Assembly (NCBI RefSeq): GCF_040954835.1
Contig: NC_090699.1
Location: 16,485,817 to 16,549,816 of the forward strand
Direction of reading: 5' to 3'
From: Lepisosteus oculatus
Lineage: Eukaryota > Chordata > Actinopteri > Semionotiformes > Lepisosteidae
Length of the DNA: 64,000 nt
Shown: one piece after another, positions 34,059-47,575 of the stretch
Numbering within the stretch: position 1 is the stretch's first letter
How the letters are laid out: each line of letters starts with the position of its first letter
Notes under the pieces: model-generated
Seen by the model: the letters and a program-made list of their open reading frames with translations, nothing else
Told to the model about the DNA's origin: nothing
Database searches by the model: none
Position numbers and translations under genes: made by a program

Positions 34059-34562
34059 GGGCCACTCGCTTTCTTGCTCTTCTCAGACACTTGCAGCAAC
34101 TATTCGCTCAGAACCACGTCTGCGTGCCTACCACGTGGAAAGCGTCACCTTTACACGGGAGAGGAGCAAAGCCGCACCCCTTTCCTACATAACACTCACA
34201 TTCAGAGTTAAGTCCACAAATTTGCCCTAACTTTCGCTGGCGCTGCTGTCAGCCTGCCCCTGTTGCCGATGAAAGGCTCACACAGCGTCATGACAGTTGC
34301 AAAACAATGTTCCACACTCCGTAAGCAACAACTTCAGTGTTTCAAGTCACCCGATATGCCGAGAGTCAAAGGAGCGCAAAACCCCAAGCGTCAAAAGACA
34401 AGATGAGTTGATGGAAAGAGCATTGAATTGAGGAGCACAAAAGTTCAGCTCGTACAATAGGCAAGGAAGGTCTATTCGTGCGTCTTCATCGCACTTGAAA
34501 GGACTGCCTTGCAGACCAAGGGCAGCGGGCGGTAAGACATGATGCCGAGAGGCCTGAAGCGA

Positions 34563-34635
34563 GGGGGATTAGCTCAAATGGTAGAGCGCTCGCTTAGCAT
34601 GCGAGAGGTAGCGGGATCGATGCCCGCATCCTCCA
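34563..34635 (+). tRNA. tRNA-Ala(AGC), U6
   Basis: Consensus. Confidence 0.97.
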
Positions 34636-35370
34636 GGTGCGAGTCTGGAGCTCTGGGAGCCAGGTGCTCTCCTTTAGCCTCTGCGACTTCTGATAGGTTC
34701 TCCTCCGCTCAACGTCCTTCAGCTGTCAAGCATTGAAGGGCCACGCCTCCTTCCCCACCTCAGTCTGCACCGAGTGCGTCTCCGGCATTTTCTCGTCCGA
34801 TTTGGCAGCTTAGCAAATGAAAAGTATATCCGAGTGAAAACGGTGGTGAGAATACTCTCACGAATCCTTAGAAGACGTGCGTTTGATCAACGATTGCTTA
34901 ACATTCACATTCGAGCCATCAAGCTCGTAGTTTTCCTTCAAATATTGAAAGCTGTCAGCGAGCACATCACGCTCTGCAGGACGGTGAAGTATTTGGAGTA
35001 CTTCAACAGAAAGAAGAGCAGACAGCTCCACAAATATGCGAGGCGCAGAGAGCGCAAGGCGAGCCCCGCACACGTTTCGGTGGCTGAGAGAGGGCGGTTT
35101 TTGCTTCTGCATTTCTCAAGTAATGGCGCATGACGACAAGCGATCGCGGTGCTCATTTACCACATAGCGGTGAGGAGTTTTCAGGACGTGTTCTTTTGAA
35201 CGAGCAACGAGGTTGCCGCCTTGGACAGCTGACTGCACGCTGGCATTGTGCCACGTGATGAGGATTGACCAGGCTCCTTCAGTCATCAGTCACCTTCCAT
35301 CGTTTTCCGTAAGCAGACGCTGCGAGGTGATGTGGATATCAGGTCCCAGGAGTGTGGAAGAGGAGGAAAA

Positions 35371-35442
35371 GGGCTCGTCCGGGATTTGAACCCGGGAACT
35401 CTCGCACCCAAAGCGAGAATCATACGCCTAGACCAACGAGCC
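35371..35442 (-). tRNA. tRNA-Pro(TGG), U6
   Basis: G46 to T as in U5. Confidence 0.93.
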
Positions 35443-35631
35443 ACAGCGACTCTTCCGCTTCTGTGTTGTCAGCGAGCTGGAGGACGGGGGGAGGCGTCAT
35501 TCGCTCGTCCCGTCAGACCTTCATCAATAAGTCAAGAAAGCCGACTGCCTTGCAGGCGAAGGGCAGTGGACGGCGCCCGGTAAGAGGGGAACAAGCGGCA
35601 CAAGGCGACGCCGAGGAGGAAGGGACAGTGA

Positions 35632-35704
35632 GGGGGATTAGCTCACATGGTAGAGCGCTCGCTTTGCATGCGAGAGGTAGCGGGATCGACGCCCGCATTC
35701 TCCA
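35632..35704 (+). tRNA. tRNA-Ala(TGC), U7
   Basis: Same two changes as U6. Confidence 0.92.
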
Positions 35705-36111
35705 GGTGTACGCTGAGCGCTCGGTGTGCCGAAAGGTGTCCTTTAACCCCTGATCACGCCTTGCGAGGAGAGTGTGGAGCGTTTAGCAGCCACGCCCCCT
35801 TTTCATCTTCTCTCTTGCTTAAGTGCGTCTCCGCCACTCTCTCTTGACACTTCATGGCAGCATGTCAGAGGTCCGAGTGATGTCTTTAATGGCTGAGTGA
35901 GGGCACGATGCTGAAGCAGAGAGGCCATTTCAGCCAGAGAGACTTGTGCTAGGTGAGCTGTGAAAGACAGACTCGCGACAGAAACAATGCCCCAAAGTCT
36001 CGGGTGAGATCAAAAGGCAAATGCAACACCCAGCAGTGGGTGTCGCAAGATTAGGGAACAGGCGTCTGAAATCCCTGTGAGGCAAACTTTCCGGCCCGAG
36101 TGCCGCAGCTG

Positions 36112-36184
36112 GCCTCGTTGGCATAGTAGGTAGCGCGTCAGTCTCATAATCTGAAGGTCGTGAGTTCGATCCTCACACGGGGCA
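36112..36184 (+). tRNA. tRNA-Met(CAT), U7
   Basis: G12 to A as in U6. Confidence 0.92.
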
Positions 36185-36688
36185 GGGCCACTCGCTTTCT
36201 TGCTCTTCTCAGACACTTGCAGCAACTATTCGCTCAGAACCACGTCTGCGTGCCTACCACGTGGAAAGCGTCACCTTTACACGGGAGAGGAGCAAAGCCG
36301 CACCCCTTTCCTACATAACACTCACATTCAGAGTTAAGTCCACAAATTTGCCCTAACTTTCGCTGGCGCTGCTGTCAGCCTGCCCCTGTTGCCGATGAAA
36401 GGCTCACACAGCGTCATGACAGTTGCAAAACAATGTTCCACACTCCGTAAGCAACAACTTCAGTGTTTCAAGTCACCCGATATGCCGAGAGTCAAAGGAG
36501 CGCAAAACCCCAAGCGTCAAAAGACAAGATGAGTTGATGGAAAGAGCATTGAATTGAGGAGCACAAAAGTTCAGCTCGTACAATAGGCAAGGAAGGTCTA
36601 TTCGTGCGTCTTCATCGCACTTGAAAGGACTGCCTTGCAGACCAAGGGCAGCGGGCGGTAAGACATGATGCCGAGAGGCCTGAAGCGA

Positions 36689-36761
36689 GGGGGATTAGCT
36701 CAAATGGTAGAGCGCTCGCTTAGCATGCGAGAGGTAGCGGGATCGATGCCCGCATCCTCCA
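36689..36761 (+). tRNA. tRNA-Ala(AGC), U7
   Basis: Consensus. Confidence 0.97.
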
Positions 36762-37496
36762 GGTGCGAGTCTGGAGCTCTGGGAGCCAGGTGCTCTCCTT
36801 TAGCCTCTGCGACTTCTGATAGGTTCTCCTCCGCTCAACGTCCTTCAGCTGTCAAGCATTGAAGGGCCACGCCTCCTTCCCCACCTCAGTCTGCACCGAG
36901 TGCGTCTCCGGCATTTTCTCGTCCGATTTGGCAGCTTAGCAAATGAAAAGTATATCCGAGTGAAAACGGTGGTGAGAATACTCTCACGAATCCTTAGAAG
37001 ACGTGCGTTTGATCAACGATTGCTTAACATTCACATTCGAGCCATCAAGCTCGTAGTTTTCCTTCAAATATTGAAAGCTGTCAGCGAGCACATCACGCTC
37101 TGCAGGACGGTGAAGTATTTGGAGTACTTCAACAGAAAGAAGAGCAGACAGCTCCACAAATATGCGAGGCGCAGAGAGCGCAAGGCGAGCCCCGCACACG
37201 TTTCGGTGGCTGAGAGAGGGCGGTTTTTGCTTCTGCATTTCTCAAGTAATGGCGCATGACGACAAGCGATCGCGGTGCTCATTTACCACATAGCGGTGAG
37301 GAGTTTTCAGGACGTGTTCTTTTGAACGAGCAACGAGGTTGCCGCCTTGGACAGCTGACTGCACGCTGGCATTGTGCCACGTGATGAGGATTGACCAGGC
37401 TCCTTCAGTCATCAGTCACCTTCCATCGTTTGCCGTAAGCAGACGCTGCGAGGTGATGTGGATATCAGGTCCCAGGAGTGTGGAAGAGGAGGAAAA

Positions 37497-37568
37497 GGGC
37501 TCGTCCGGGATTTGAACCCGGGACCTCTCGCACCCAAAGCGAGAATCATACGCCTAGACCAACGAGCC
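37497..37568 (-). tRNA. tRNA-Pro(TGG), U7
   Basis: Array consensus with adjacent TTTT. Confidence 0.96.
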
Positions 37569-37757
37569 ACAGCGACTCTTCCGCTTCTGTGTTGTCAGCG
37601 AGCTGGAGGACGGGGGGAGGCGTCATTCGCTCGTCCCGTCAGACCTTCATCAATAAGTCAAGAAAGCCGACTGCCTTGCAGGCGAAGGGCAGTGGACGGC
37701 GCCCGGTAAGAGGGGAACAAGCGGCACAAGGCGACGCCGAGGAGGAAGGGACAGTGA

Positions 37758-37830
37758 GGGGGATTAGCTCACATGGTAGAGCGCTCGCTTTGCATGCGAG
37801 AGGTAGCGGGATCGATGCCCGCATCCTCCA
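37758..37830 (+). tRNA. tRNA-Ala(TGC), U8
   Basis: Consensus. Confidence 0.97.
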
Positions 37831-38237
37831 GGTGTACGCTGAGCGCTCGGTGTGCCGAAAGGTGTCCTTTAACCCCTGATCACACCTTGCGAGGAGAGTG
37901 TGGAGCGTTTAGCAGCCACGCCCCCTTTTCATCTTCTCTCTGGCTTAAGTGCGTCTCCGCCACTCTCTCTTGACACTTCATGGCAGCATGTCAGAGGTCC
38001 GAGTGATGTCTTTAATGGCTGAGTGAGGGCACGATGCTGAAGCAGAGAGGCCATTTCAGCCAGAGAGACTTGTGCTAGGTGAGCTGTGAAAGACAGACTC
38101 GCGACAGAAACAAAGCCCCAAAGTCTCGGGTGAGATCAAAAGGCAAATGCAACACCCAGCAGCGGGTGTCGCAAGATTAGGGAACAGGCGTCTGAAATCC
38201 CTGTGAGGCAAACTTTCCGGCCCGAGTGCCGCAGCTG

Positions 38238-38310
38238 GCCTCGTTGGCGTAGTAGGTAGCGCGTCAGTCTCATAATCTGAAGGTCGTGAGTTCGATCCTC
38301 ACACGGGGCA
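38238..38310 (+). tRNA. tRNA-Met(CAT), U8
   Basis: Consensus gene; TTCT in place of T4. Confidence 0.95.
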
Positions 38311-38814
38311 GGGCCACTCGCTTTCTTGCTCTTCTCAGACACTTGCAGCAACTATTCGCTCAGAACCACGTCTGCGTGCCTACCACGTGGAAAGCGTCAC
38401 CTTTACACGGGAGAGGAGCAAAGCCGCACCCCTTTCCTACATAACACTCACATTCAGAGTTAAGTCCACAAATTTGCCCTAACTTTCGCTGGCGCTGCTG
38501 TCAGCCTGCCCCTGTTGCCGATGAAAGGCTCACACAGCGTCATGACAGTTGCAAAACAATGTTCCACACTCCGTAAGCAACAACTTCAGTGTTTCAAGTC
38601 ACCCGATATGCCGAGAGTCAAAGGAGCGCAAAACCCCAAGCGTCAAAAGACAAGATGAGTTGATGGAAAGAGCATTGAATTGAGGAGCACAAAAGTTCAG
38701 CTCGTACAATAGGCAAGGAAGGTCTATTCGTGCGTCTTCATCGCACTTGAAAGGACTGCCTTGCAGACCAAGGGCAGCGGGCGGTAAGACATGATGCCGA
38801 GAGGCCTGAAGCGA

Positions 38815-38887
38815 GGGGGATTAGCTCAAATGGTAGAGCGCTCGCTTAGCATGCGAGAGGTAGCGGGATCGATGCCCGCATCCTCCA
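38815..38887 (+). tRNA. tRNA-Ala(AGC), U8
   Basis: Consensus. Confidence 0.97.
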
Positions 38888-39622
38888 GGTGCGAGTCTGG
38901 AGCTCTGGGAGCCAGGTGCTCTCCTTTAGCCTCTGCGACTTCTGATAGGTTCTCCTCCGCTCAACGTCCTTCAGCTGTCAAGCATTGAAGGGCCACGCCT
39001 CCTTCCCCACCTCAGTCTGCACCGAGTGCGTCTCCGGCATTTTCTCGTCCGATTTGGCAGCTTAGCAAATGTAAAGTATATCCGAGTGAAAACGGTGGTG
39101 AGAATACTCTCACGAATCCTTAGAAGACGTGCGTTTGATCAACGATTGCTTAACATTCACATTCGAGCCATCAAGCTCGTAGTTTTCCTTCAAATATTGA
39201 AAGCTGTCAGCGAGCACATCACGCTCTGCAGGACGGTGAAGTATTTGGAGTACTTCAACAGAAAGAAGAGCAGACAGCTCCACAAATATGCGAGGCGCAG
39301 AGAGCGCAAGGCGAGCCCCGCACACGTTTCGGTGGCTGAGAGAGGGCGGTTTTTGCTTCTGCATTTCTCAAGTAATGGCGCATGACGACAAGCGATCGCG
39401 GTGCTCATTTACCACATAGCGGTGAGGAGTTTTCAGGACGTGTTCTTTTGAACGAGCAACGAGGTTGCCGCCTTGGACAGCTGACTGCACGCTGTCATTG
39501 TGCCACGTGATGAGGATTGACCAGGCTCCTTCAGTCATCAGTCACCTTCCATCGTTTGCCGTAAGCAGACGCTGCGAGGTGATGTGGATATCAGGTCCCA
39601 GGTGTGTGGAAGAGGAGGAAAA

Positions 39623-42599
39623 GGGCTCGTCCGGGATTTGAACCCGGGATCTCTCGCACCCAAAGCGAGAATCATACGCCTAGACCAACCCAGTGGGCAA
39701 AAGACGTATAATATACCTCTATTAAACGTATACATTAGACGTCTAAATGTGGTCTACAATTCGTCTAGAATTAAATTCTAATATACGTCTAAAGTTATAC
39801 GTCAATTATACGTCTATGTTTAGACGTTCATTATACATAAATGGTTGGAGTTCTATTATACGGATAAATTTAGAGGACTATTATACATATATGGTTGGAG
39901 TTCCGGATAACTTTAGAGGTCTATTATACGCATAACTTTAGAGGACTATTATACGTATATGGTTAGAGGTCTATTATACGGATAACTTTAGACGTCTATT
40001 ATACGTATATGGTTAGAGGTCTATTATACGTATATGGTTAGAGGTCTATTATACGGATAACATTAGAGGTCTATTATACGTATATGGTTAGAGGTCTATT
40101 ATACGGATAACATTAGAGGTCTATTATACATCAAAGACAGATTTTATAGGTGTAGAAACAAGTAAACCAAGCCAATGATTAGGTTTAGAAATTTATTCTG
40201 AAAATACACATTCACACCTGAAACATACGTATTTCAAATTATACATTGTATACAATCAATCAACAATCAACATATGGGCAATAATCATAAAAAACACAAC
40301 TAGTTTTAAACTTCAGCTACAAATTCTGGTAACATGGCAATATACAGTCTAGTAATGACAAACACAAAACTAATTACATTAACACACTAACTCAAAACCA
40401 CATTTTGATTCAAATATACATTTTAAAATGTACAACTTCTATATTTCCAAGAAAAAAAATATTACAATGGAAGTTAAGACGATTTTTGTCCACTATTTGC
40501 AAACCCTGTCTAATTGTCCTAACAGTTAGAACCAAAAACCTATTATTTTCAGAGTCCAGATCTCCTGGCCCCCTGCCTTGCATATGCATTCTTCAAGTAA
40601 CACATTGCATGCTCCTTTATTTCTTTTTCTGTTGATGTAGGGTGGGACTTCAGCACCGCAGCTAGGAGAAAATTATATAATATTACTTCCCAAATAAATG
40701 ATGATTAATATCTTCTTTAGTATAATCTAAAAAATGAACGGTTTACTAAGCTCAAAGCTGAAATAAATGTATAAAATTTGGCTTGCATCATAGCAGTTGA
40801 GCAATAAAGTCTGTCCTAATTACCCAAAGTTTGAAAGTACAACATAGAATAAGAATAAGAGAAACGGCAAAACGATTTTGTGTCATCTTCCCCATTCACA
40901 CTATTTTATGTGCCATTTTTTTGCTTATTCACGTACTATTTTAATCAAAATAATATTAAGAAAGATCTGTATGTATTCAGATAGTATTATTATTGTTCAT
41001 ACTTACTCGTCAAAAGAGGATTGCTGAGATATTTGCAGATATACTTCTACGTTTGAAAAACGTGTCCAAAATGGTGACCAACGAATACTAGCAATGCATT
41101 GTGGTATATAACCGGAAAATATGCTGGGTTCGATATTTTCTCAACGTATGCGTTTATTAATGTTGTCGATATTATGGTTGAAATTTAACATTGATAATAC
41201 ATCGCGGCTATGTGCCCCCTGCTATGAGCTGATGTGCAATTTTAACGCATGCAGTTAGTAAGGATCGGTCACTGTTGTATGGTATTATATATAATGACAT
41301 TATGGAATAGGATGGGGACAGGCCTGGCATCACGGGGGGAGGGGGGAATGTCGCCCCTTCAGTTTTGGGCAAAAAGATTTACCTAACTTAATTTGCGCCC
41401 TAAAAAAATAGTTGTACTTTGTCAATGGTCAGACAACACTAAATGACACGAACAGTCACTCAGTCTGTTTGATGTGCAGGAGGGCTATCCGTCCAGGAAC
41501 TGCACATATCAGTGTCGTTATTGAGTGTCAACATTACGATCCTGTTTGCTCAGGTGGACCGATTCCTTGCAGTAGTTTATCATTATACTTAAAATCGTTA
41601 TATAACTAGGACTAGTTATAGCAGTCTGTGCTTTCTGTTGGTTTTACAACATTTTTTTCTTAACGATTCAGAACGTCCATGTAGCTGCAAAAATGAACGC
41701 TTATGGTACTTTTCGCTCCAGGCAATACAAACCGTGAGAGTGACGAAAAATGTGAAACTGAACTTCATCGCAAATACCAGATTGCTAGTCGTTATCTTCT
41801 ATCATGAAGCACTAATCAATGGCATAGCTGCGAGATTTCATTTGGGTAGCTGCACCGTACAGCTCCGTTTCAACCGAAATATCACCCCCCCCTCAGAATT
41901 TCAGACGCCGCCCTACAGATTTTTCCCCGGGCACCGCGCACTGATGGGGGACGGGGTGTCCAGGAAATGGTATCAACTTTTGTCAAGAAAATAAAAATAG
42001 AAACTCTATAGGCACTCAAACATTTTACTGTTTTTTTCAGGCAGGTGGCAAGACCCCCTCAGCAAAACCCTTGTATGCCAAGCTGTGGGCATTGATTCGT
42101 CGAATATACGTATATTTACGGCGAAATTACGTCTATACGTATATATACATCGCCTCGACGTATAATCAACGTCGAATTGCAACCGTAAAATCGACGACAT
42201 GAATAAACGCATATATAACGTCGAAAACACATCTAACACAGTGCCTGAGGCTTTTTACTGTATGTATCGTGTGTGCCGCAACTAGGAGTATACGGCACTC
42301 TGCACAGTGCACGAAGTAAATTATTTTGGCAGTAATTAATTTATTATATTTACTATATGTATTATACACGTGTAGATTAATTACTGCCAAAATAATTTAC
42401 TTCGTAATTAACAGTAAAAAGCCTCAGGCACTGTGTTAGATGTGTTTTCGACGTTATATATGCGTTTATTCATGTCGTCGATTTTACGGTTGCAATTCGA
42501 CGTTGATTATACGTCGAGGCGACGTATATATACGTATAGACGTAATTTCGCCGTAAATATACGTATATTCGACGAATCAATGCCCACTGGGAACGAGCC
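39623..42599 (-). pseudogene. tRNA-Pro(TGG), U8, split by transposon
   Basis: 66 nt at 39623-39688, first six nt at 42599-42594, same breakpoint as U3. A base change in the T-arm side (plus strand GGGATCTCTC) is shared with the U16 copy but not U3. Confidence 0.95.
39689..42591. mobile_element. Non-autonomous DNA transposon, copy 2 (2903 bp)
   Basis: Same termini, AA duplication (39687-39688 and 42592-42593), interior and fold-back as copy 1. It is 50 bp shorter, the length of two units of its 25-bp minisatellite. Fold-back arms 42085-42261 and 42411-42587. Confidence 0.9.
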
Positions 42600-42788
42600 A
42601 CAGCGACTCTTCCGCTTCTGTGTTGTCAGCGAGCTGGAGGACGGGGGGAGGCGTCATTCGCTCGTCCCGTCAGACCTTCATCAATAAGTCAAGAAAGCCG
42701 ACTGCCTTGCAGGCGAAGGGCAGTGGACGGCGCCCGGTAAGAGGGGAACAAGCGGCACAAGGCGACGCCGAGGAGGAAGGGACAGCGA

Positions 42789-42861
42789 GGGGGATTAGCT
42801 CACATGGTAGAGCGCTCGCTTTGCATGCGAGAGGTAGCGGGATCGATGCCCGCATCCTCCA
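42789..42861 (+). tRNA. tRNA-Ala(TGC), U9
   Basis: Consensus. The flank variant GTGGATCGTTTA recurs in U17. Confidence 0.97.
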
Positions 42862-43268
42862 GGTGTACGCTGAGCGCTCGGTGTGCCGAAAGGTGTCCTT
42901 TAAACCCTGATCACACCTTGCGAGGAGAGTGTGGATCGTTTAGCAGCCACGCCCCCTTTTCATCTTCTCTCTGGCTTAAGTGCGTCTCCGCCACTCTCTC
43001 TTGACACTTCATGGCAGCATGTCAGAGGTCCGAGTGATGTCTTTAATGGCTGAGTGAGGGCACGATGCTGAAGCAGAGAGGCCATTTCAGCCAGAGAGAC
43101 TTGTGCTAGGTGAGCTGTGAAAGACAGACTCGCGACAGAAACAAAGCCCCAAAGTCTCGGGTGAGATCAAAAGGCAAATGCAACACCCAGCAGCGGGTGT
43201 CGCAAGATTAGGGAACAGGCGTCTGAAATCCCTGTGAGGCAAACTTTCCGGCCCGCGTGCCGCAGCTG

Positions 43269-43341
43269 GCCTCGTTGGCGTAGTAGGTAGCGCGTCAGTC
43301 TCATAATCTGAAGGTCGTGAGTTCGATCCTCACACAGGGCA
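43269..43341 (+). tRNA. tRNA-Met(CAT), U9, acceptor mismatch
   Basis: G68 to A gives C5.A68 in the acceptor stem (ACAGGGCA). Shared with U17. Activity doubtful. Confidence 0.85.
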
Positions 43342-43827
43342 GGGCCACTCGCTTTCTTGCTCTTCTCAGACACTTGCAGCAACTATTCGCTCAGAACCAC
43401 GTCTGCGTGCCTACCACGTGGAAAGCGTCACCAAAGCCGCACCCCTTTCCTACATAACACTCACATTCAGAGTTAAGTCCACAAATTTGCCCTAACTTTC
43501 GCTGGCGCTGCTGTCAGCCTGCCCCTGTTGCCGATGAAAGGCTCACACAGCGTCATGACAGTTGCAAAACAATGTTCCACACTCCGTAAGCAACAACTTC
43601 AGTGTTTCAAGTCACCCGATATGCCGAGAGTCAAAGGAGCGCAAAACCCCAAGCGTCAAAAGACAAGATGAGTTGATGGAAAGAGCATTGAATTGAGGAG
43701 CACAAAAGTTCAGCTCGTACAATAGGCAAGGAAGGTCTATTCGTGCGTCTTCATCGCACTTGAAAGGACTGCCTTGCAGACCAAGGGCAGCGGGCGGTAA
43801 GACATGATGCCGAGAGGCCTGAAGCGA

Positions 43828-43900
43828 GGGGGATTAGCTCAAATGGTAGAGCGCTCGCTTAGCATGCGAGAGGTAGCGGGATCGATGCCCGCATCCTCCA
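43828..43900 (+). tRNA. tRNA-Ala(AGC), U9
   Basis: Consensus. The spacer before it lacks 18 bp (TTTACACGGGAGAGGAGC-type segment). Confidence 0.97.
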
Positions 43901-44635
43901 GGTGCGAGTCTGGAGCTCTGGGAGCCAGGTGCTCTCCTTTAGCCTCTGCGACTTCTGATAGGTTCTCCTCCACTCAACGTCCTTCAGCTGTCAAGCATTA
44001 AAGGGCCACGCCTCCTTCCCCACCTCAGTCTGCACCGAGTGCGTCTCCGGCATTTTCTCGTCCGATTTGGCAGCTTAGCAAATGAAAAGTATATCCGAGT
44101 GAAAACGGTGGTGAGAATACTCTCACGAATCCTTAGAAGACGTGCGTTTGATCAACGATTGCTTAACATTCACATTCGAGCCATCAAGCTCGTAGTTTTC
44201 CTTCAAATATTGAAAGCTGTCAGCGAGCACATCACGCTCTGCAGGACGGTGAAGTATTTGGAGTACTTCAACAGAAAGAAGAGCAGACAGCTCCACAAAT
44301 ATGCGAGGCGCAGAGAGCGCAAGGCGAGCCCCGCACACGTTTCGGTGGCTGAGAGAGGGCGGTTTTTGCTTCTGCATTTCTCAAGTAATGGCGCATGACG
44401 ACAAGCGATCGCGGTGCTCATTTACCACATAGCGGTGAGGAGTTTTCAGGACGTGTTCTTTTGAACGAGCAACGAGGTTGCCGCCTTGGACAGCTGACTG
44501 CACGCTGGCATTGTGCCACGTGATGAGGATTGACCAGGCTCCTTCAGTCATCAGTCACCTTCCATCGTTTGCCGTAAGCAGACGCTGCGAGGTGATGTGG
44601 ATATCAGGTCCCAGGAGTGTGGAAGAGGAGGAAAA

Positions 44636-44707
44636 GGGCTCGTCCGGGATTTGAACCCGGGACCTCTCGCACCCAAAGCGAGAATCATACGCCTAGACCA
44701 ACGAGCC
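44636..44707 (-). tRNA. tRNA-Pro(TGG), U9
   Basis: Array consensus. Confidence 0.96.
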
Positions 44708-44896
44708 ACAGCGACTCTTCCGCTTCTGTGTTGTCAGCGAGCTGGAGGACGGGGGGAGGCGTCACTTGCTCGTCCCGTCAGACCTTCATCAATAAGTCAA
44801 GAAAGCCGACTGCCTTGCAGGCGAAGGGCAGTGGACGGCGCCCGGTAAGAGGGGAACAAGCGGCACAAGGCGACGCCGAGGAGGAAGGGACAGCGA

Positions 44897-44969
44897 GGGG
44901 GATTAGCTCACATGGTAGAGCGCTCGCTTTGCATGCGAGAGGTAGCGGGATCGATGCCCACATCCTCCA
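44897..44969 (+). tRNA. tRNA-Ala(TGC), U10, T-stem mismatch
   Basis: G64 to A (C50.A64), as in U11. Confidence 0.87.
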
Positions 44970-45376
44970 GGTGTACGCTGAGCGCTCGGTGTGCCGAAAG
45001 GTGTCCTTTAACCCCTGATCACACCTTGCGAGGAGAGTGTGGAGCGTTTAGCAGCCACGCCCCCTTTTCATCTTCTCTCTGGCTTAAGTGCGTCTCCGCC
45101 ACTCTCTCTTGACACTTCATGGCAGCATGTCAGAGGTCCGAGTGATGTCTTTAATGGCTGAGTGAGGGCACGATGCTGAAGCAGAGAGGCCATTTCAGCC
45201 AGAGAGACTTGTGCTAGGTGAGCTGTGAAAGACAGACTCGCGACAGAAACAAAGCCCCAAAGTCTCGGGTGAGATCAAAAGGCAAATGCAACACCCAGCA
45301 GCGGGTGTCGCAAGATTAGGGAACAGGCGTCTGAAATCCCTGTGAGGCAAACTTTCCGGCCCGAGTGCCGCAGCTG

Positions 45377-45449
45377 GCCTCGTTGGCATAGTAGGTAGCG
45401 CGTCAGTCTCATAATCTGAAGGTCGTGAGTTCGATCCTCACACGGGGCA
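45377..45449 (+). tRNA. tRNA-Met(CAT), U10
   Basis: G12 to A in the D-stem. Confidence 0.92.
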
Positions 45450-45953
45450 GGGCCACTCGCTTTCTTGCTCTTCTCAGACACTTGCAGCAACTATTCGCTC
45501 AGAACCACGTCTGCATGCCTACCACGTGGAAAGCGTCACCTTTACACGGGAGAGGAGCAAAGCCGCACCCCTTTCCTACATAACACTCACATTCAGAGTT
45601 AAGTCCACAAATTTGCCCTAACTTTCGCTGGCGCTGCTGTCAGCCTGCCCCTGTTGCCGATGAAAGGCTCACACAGCGTCATGACAGTTGCAAAACAATC
45701 TTCCACACTCCGTAAGCAACAACTTCAGTGTTTCAAGTCACCCGATATGCCGAGAGTCAAAGGAGCGCAAAACCCCAAGCGTCAAAAGACAAGATGAGTT
45801 GATGGAAAGAGCATTGAATTGAGGAGCACAAAAGTTCAGCTCGTACAATAGGCAAGGAAGGTCTATTCGTGCGTCTTCATCGCACTTGAAAGGACTGCCT
45901 TGCAGACCAAGGGCAGCGGGCGGTAAGACATGATGCCGAGAGGCCTGAAGCGA

Positions 45954-46026
45954 GGGGGATTAGCTCAAATGGTAGAGCGCTTGCTTAGCATGCGAGAGAT
46001 AGCGGGATCGATGCCCGCATCCTCCA
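45954..46026 (+). tRNA. tRNA-Ala(AGC), U10
   Basis: C29 to T (T29.G41 wobble) and one variable-loop G to A; same in U11. Confidence 0.92.
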
Positions 46027-46761
46027 GGTGCGAGTCTGGAGCTCTGAGAGCCAGGTGCTCTCCTTTAGCCTCTGCGACTTCTGATAGGTTCTCCTCCGCT
46101 CAACGTCCTTCAGCTGTCAAGCATTGAAGGGCCACGCCTCCTTCCCCACCTCAGTCTGCACCGAGTGCGTCTCCGGCATTTTCTCGTCCAATTTGGCAGC
46201 TTAGCAAATGTAAAGTATATCCGAGTGAAAACGGTGGTGAGAATACTCTCACGAATCCTTAGAAGACGTGCGTTTGATCAACGATTGCTTAACATTCACA
46301 TTCGAGCCATCAAGCTCGTAGTTTTCCTTCAAATATTGAAAGCTGTCAGCGAGCACATCACGCTCTGCAGGACGGTGAAGTATTTGGAGTACTTCAACAG
46401 AAAGAAGAGCAGACAGCTCCACAAATATGCGAGGCGCAGAGAGCGCAAGGCGAGCCCCGCACACGTTTCGGTGGCTGAGAGAGGGCGGTTTTTGCTTCTG
46501 CATTTCTCAAGTAATGGCGCATGACGACAAGCGATCGCGGTGCTCATTTACCACATAGCGGTGAGGAGTTTTCAGGACGTGTTCTTTTGAACGAGCAACG
46601 AGGTTGCCGCCTTGGACAGCTGACTGCACGCTGGCATTGTGCCACGTGATGAGGATTGACCAGGCTCCTTCAGTCATCAGTCACCTTCCATCGTTTGCCG
46701 TAAGCAGACGCTGCGAGGTGATGTGGATATCAGGTCCCAGGAGTGTGGAAGAGGAGGAAAA

Positions 46762-46833
46762 GGGCTCGTCCGGGATTTGAACCCGGGACCTCTCGCACCC
46801 AAAGCGAGAATCATACGCCTAGACCAACGAGCC
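46762..46833 (-). tRNA. tRNA-Pro(TGG), U10
   Basis: Array consensus. Confidence 0.96.
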
Positions 46834-47022
46834 ACAGCGACTCTTCCGCTTCTGTGTTGTCAGCGAGCTGGAGGACGGGGGGAGGCGTCACTTGCTCGTC
46901 CCGTCAGACCTTCATCAATAAGTCAAGAAAGCCGACTGCCTTGCAGGCGAAGGGCAGTGGACGGCGCCCGGTAAGAGGGGAACAAGCGGCACAAGGCGAC
47001 GCCGAGGAGGAAGGGACAGCGA

Positions 47023-47095
47023 GGGGGATTAGCTCACATGGTAGAGCGCTCGCTTTGCATGCGAGAGGTAGCGGGATCGATGCCCACATCCTCCA
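47023..47095 (+). tRNA. tRNA-Ala(TGC), U11, T-stem mismatch
   Basis: G64 to A, identical to U10. Confidence 0.87.
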
Positions 47096-47502
47096 GGTGT
47101 ACGCTGAGCGCTCGGTGTGCCGAAAGGTGTCCTTTAACCCCTGATCACACCTTGCGAGGAGAGTGTGGAGCGTTTAGCAGCCACGCCCCCTTTTCATCTT
47201 CTCTCTGGCTTAAGTGCGTCTCCGCCACTCTCTCTTGACACTTCATGGCAGCATGTCAGAGGTCCGAGTGATGTCTTTAATGGCTGAGTGAGGGCACGAT
47301 GCTGAAGCAGAGAGGCCATTTCAGCCAGAGAGACTTGTGCTAGGTGAGCTGTGAAAGACAGACTCGCGACAGAAACAAAGCCCCAAAGTCTCGGGTGAGA
47401 TCAAAAGGCAAATGCAACACCCAGCAGCGGGTGTCGCAAGATTAGGGAACAGGCGTCTGAAATCCCTGTGAGGCAAACTTTCCGGCCCGAGTGCCGCAGC
47501 TG

Positions 47503-47575
47503 GCCTCGTTGGCATAGTAGGTAGCGCGTCAGTCTCATAATCTGAAGGTCGTGAGTTCGATCCTCACACGGGGCA
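47503..47575 (+). tRNA. tRNA-Met(CAT), U11
   Basis: G12 to A, identical to U10. Confidence 0.92.
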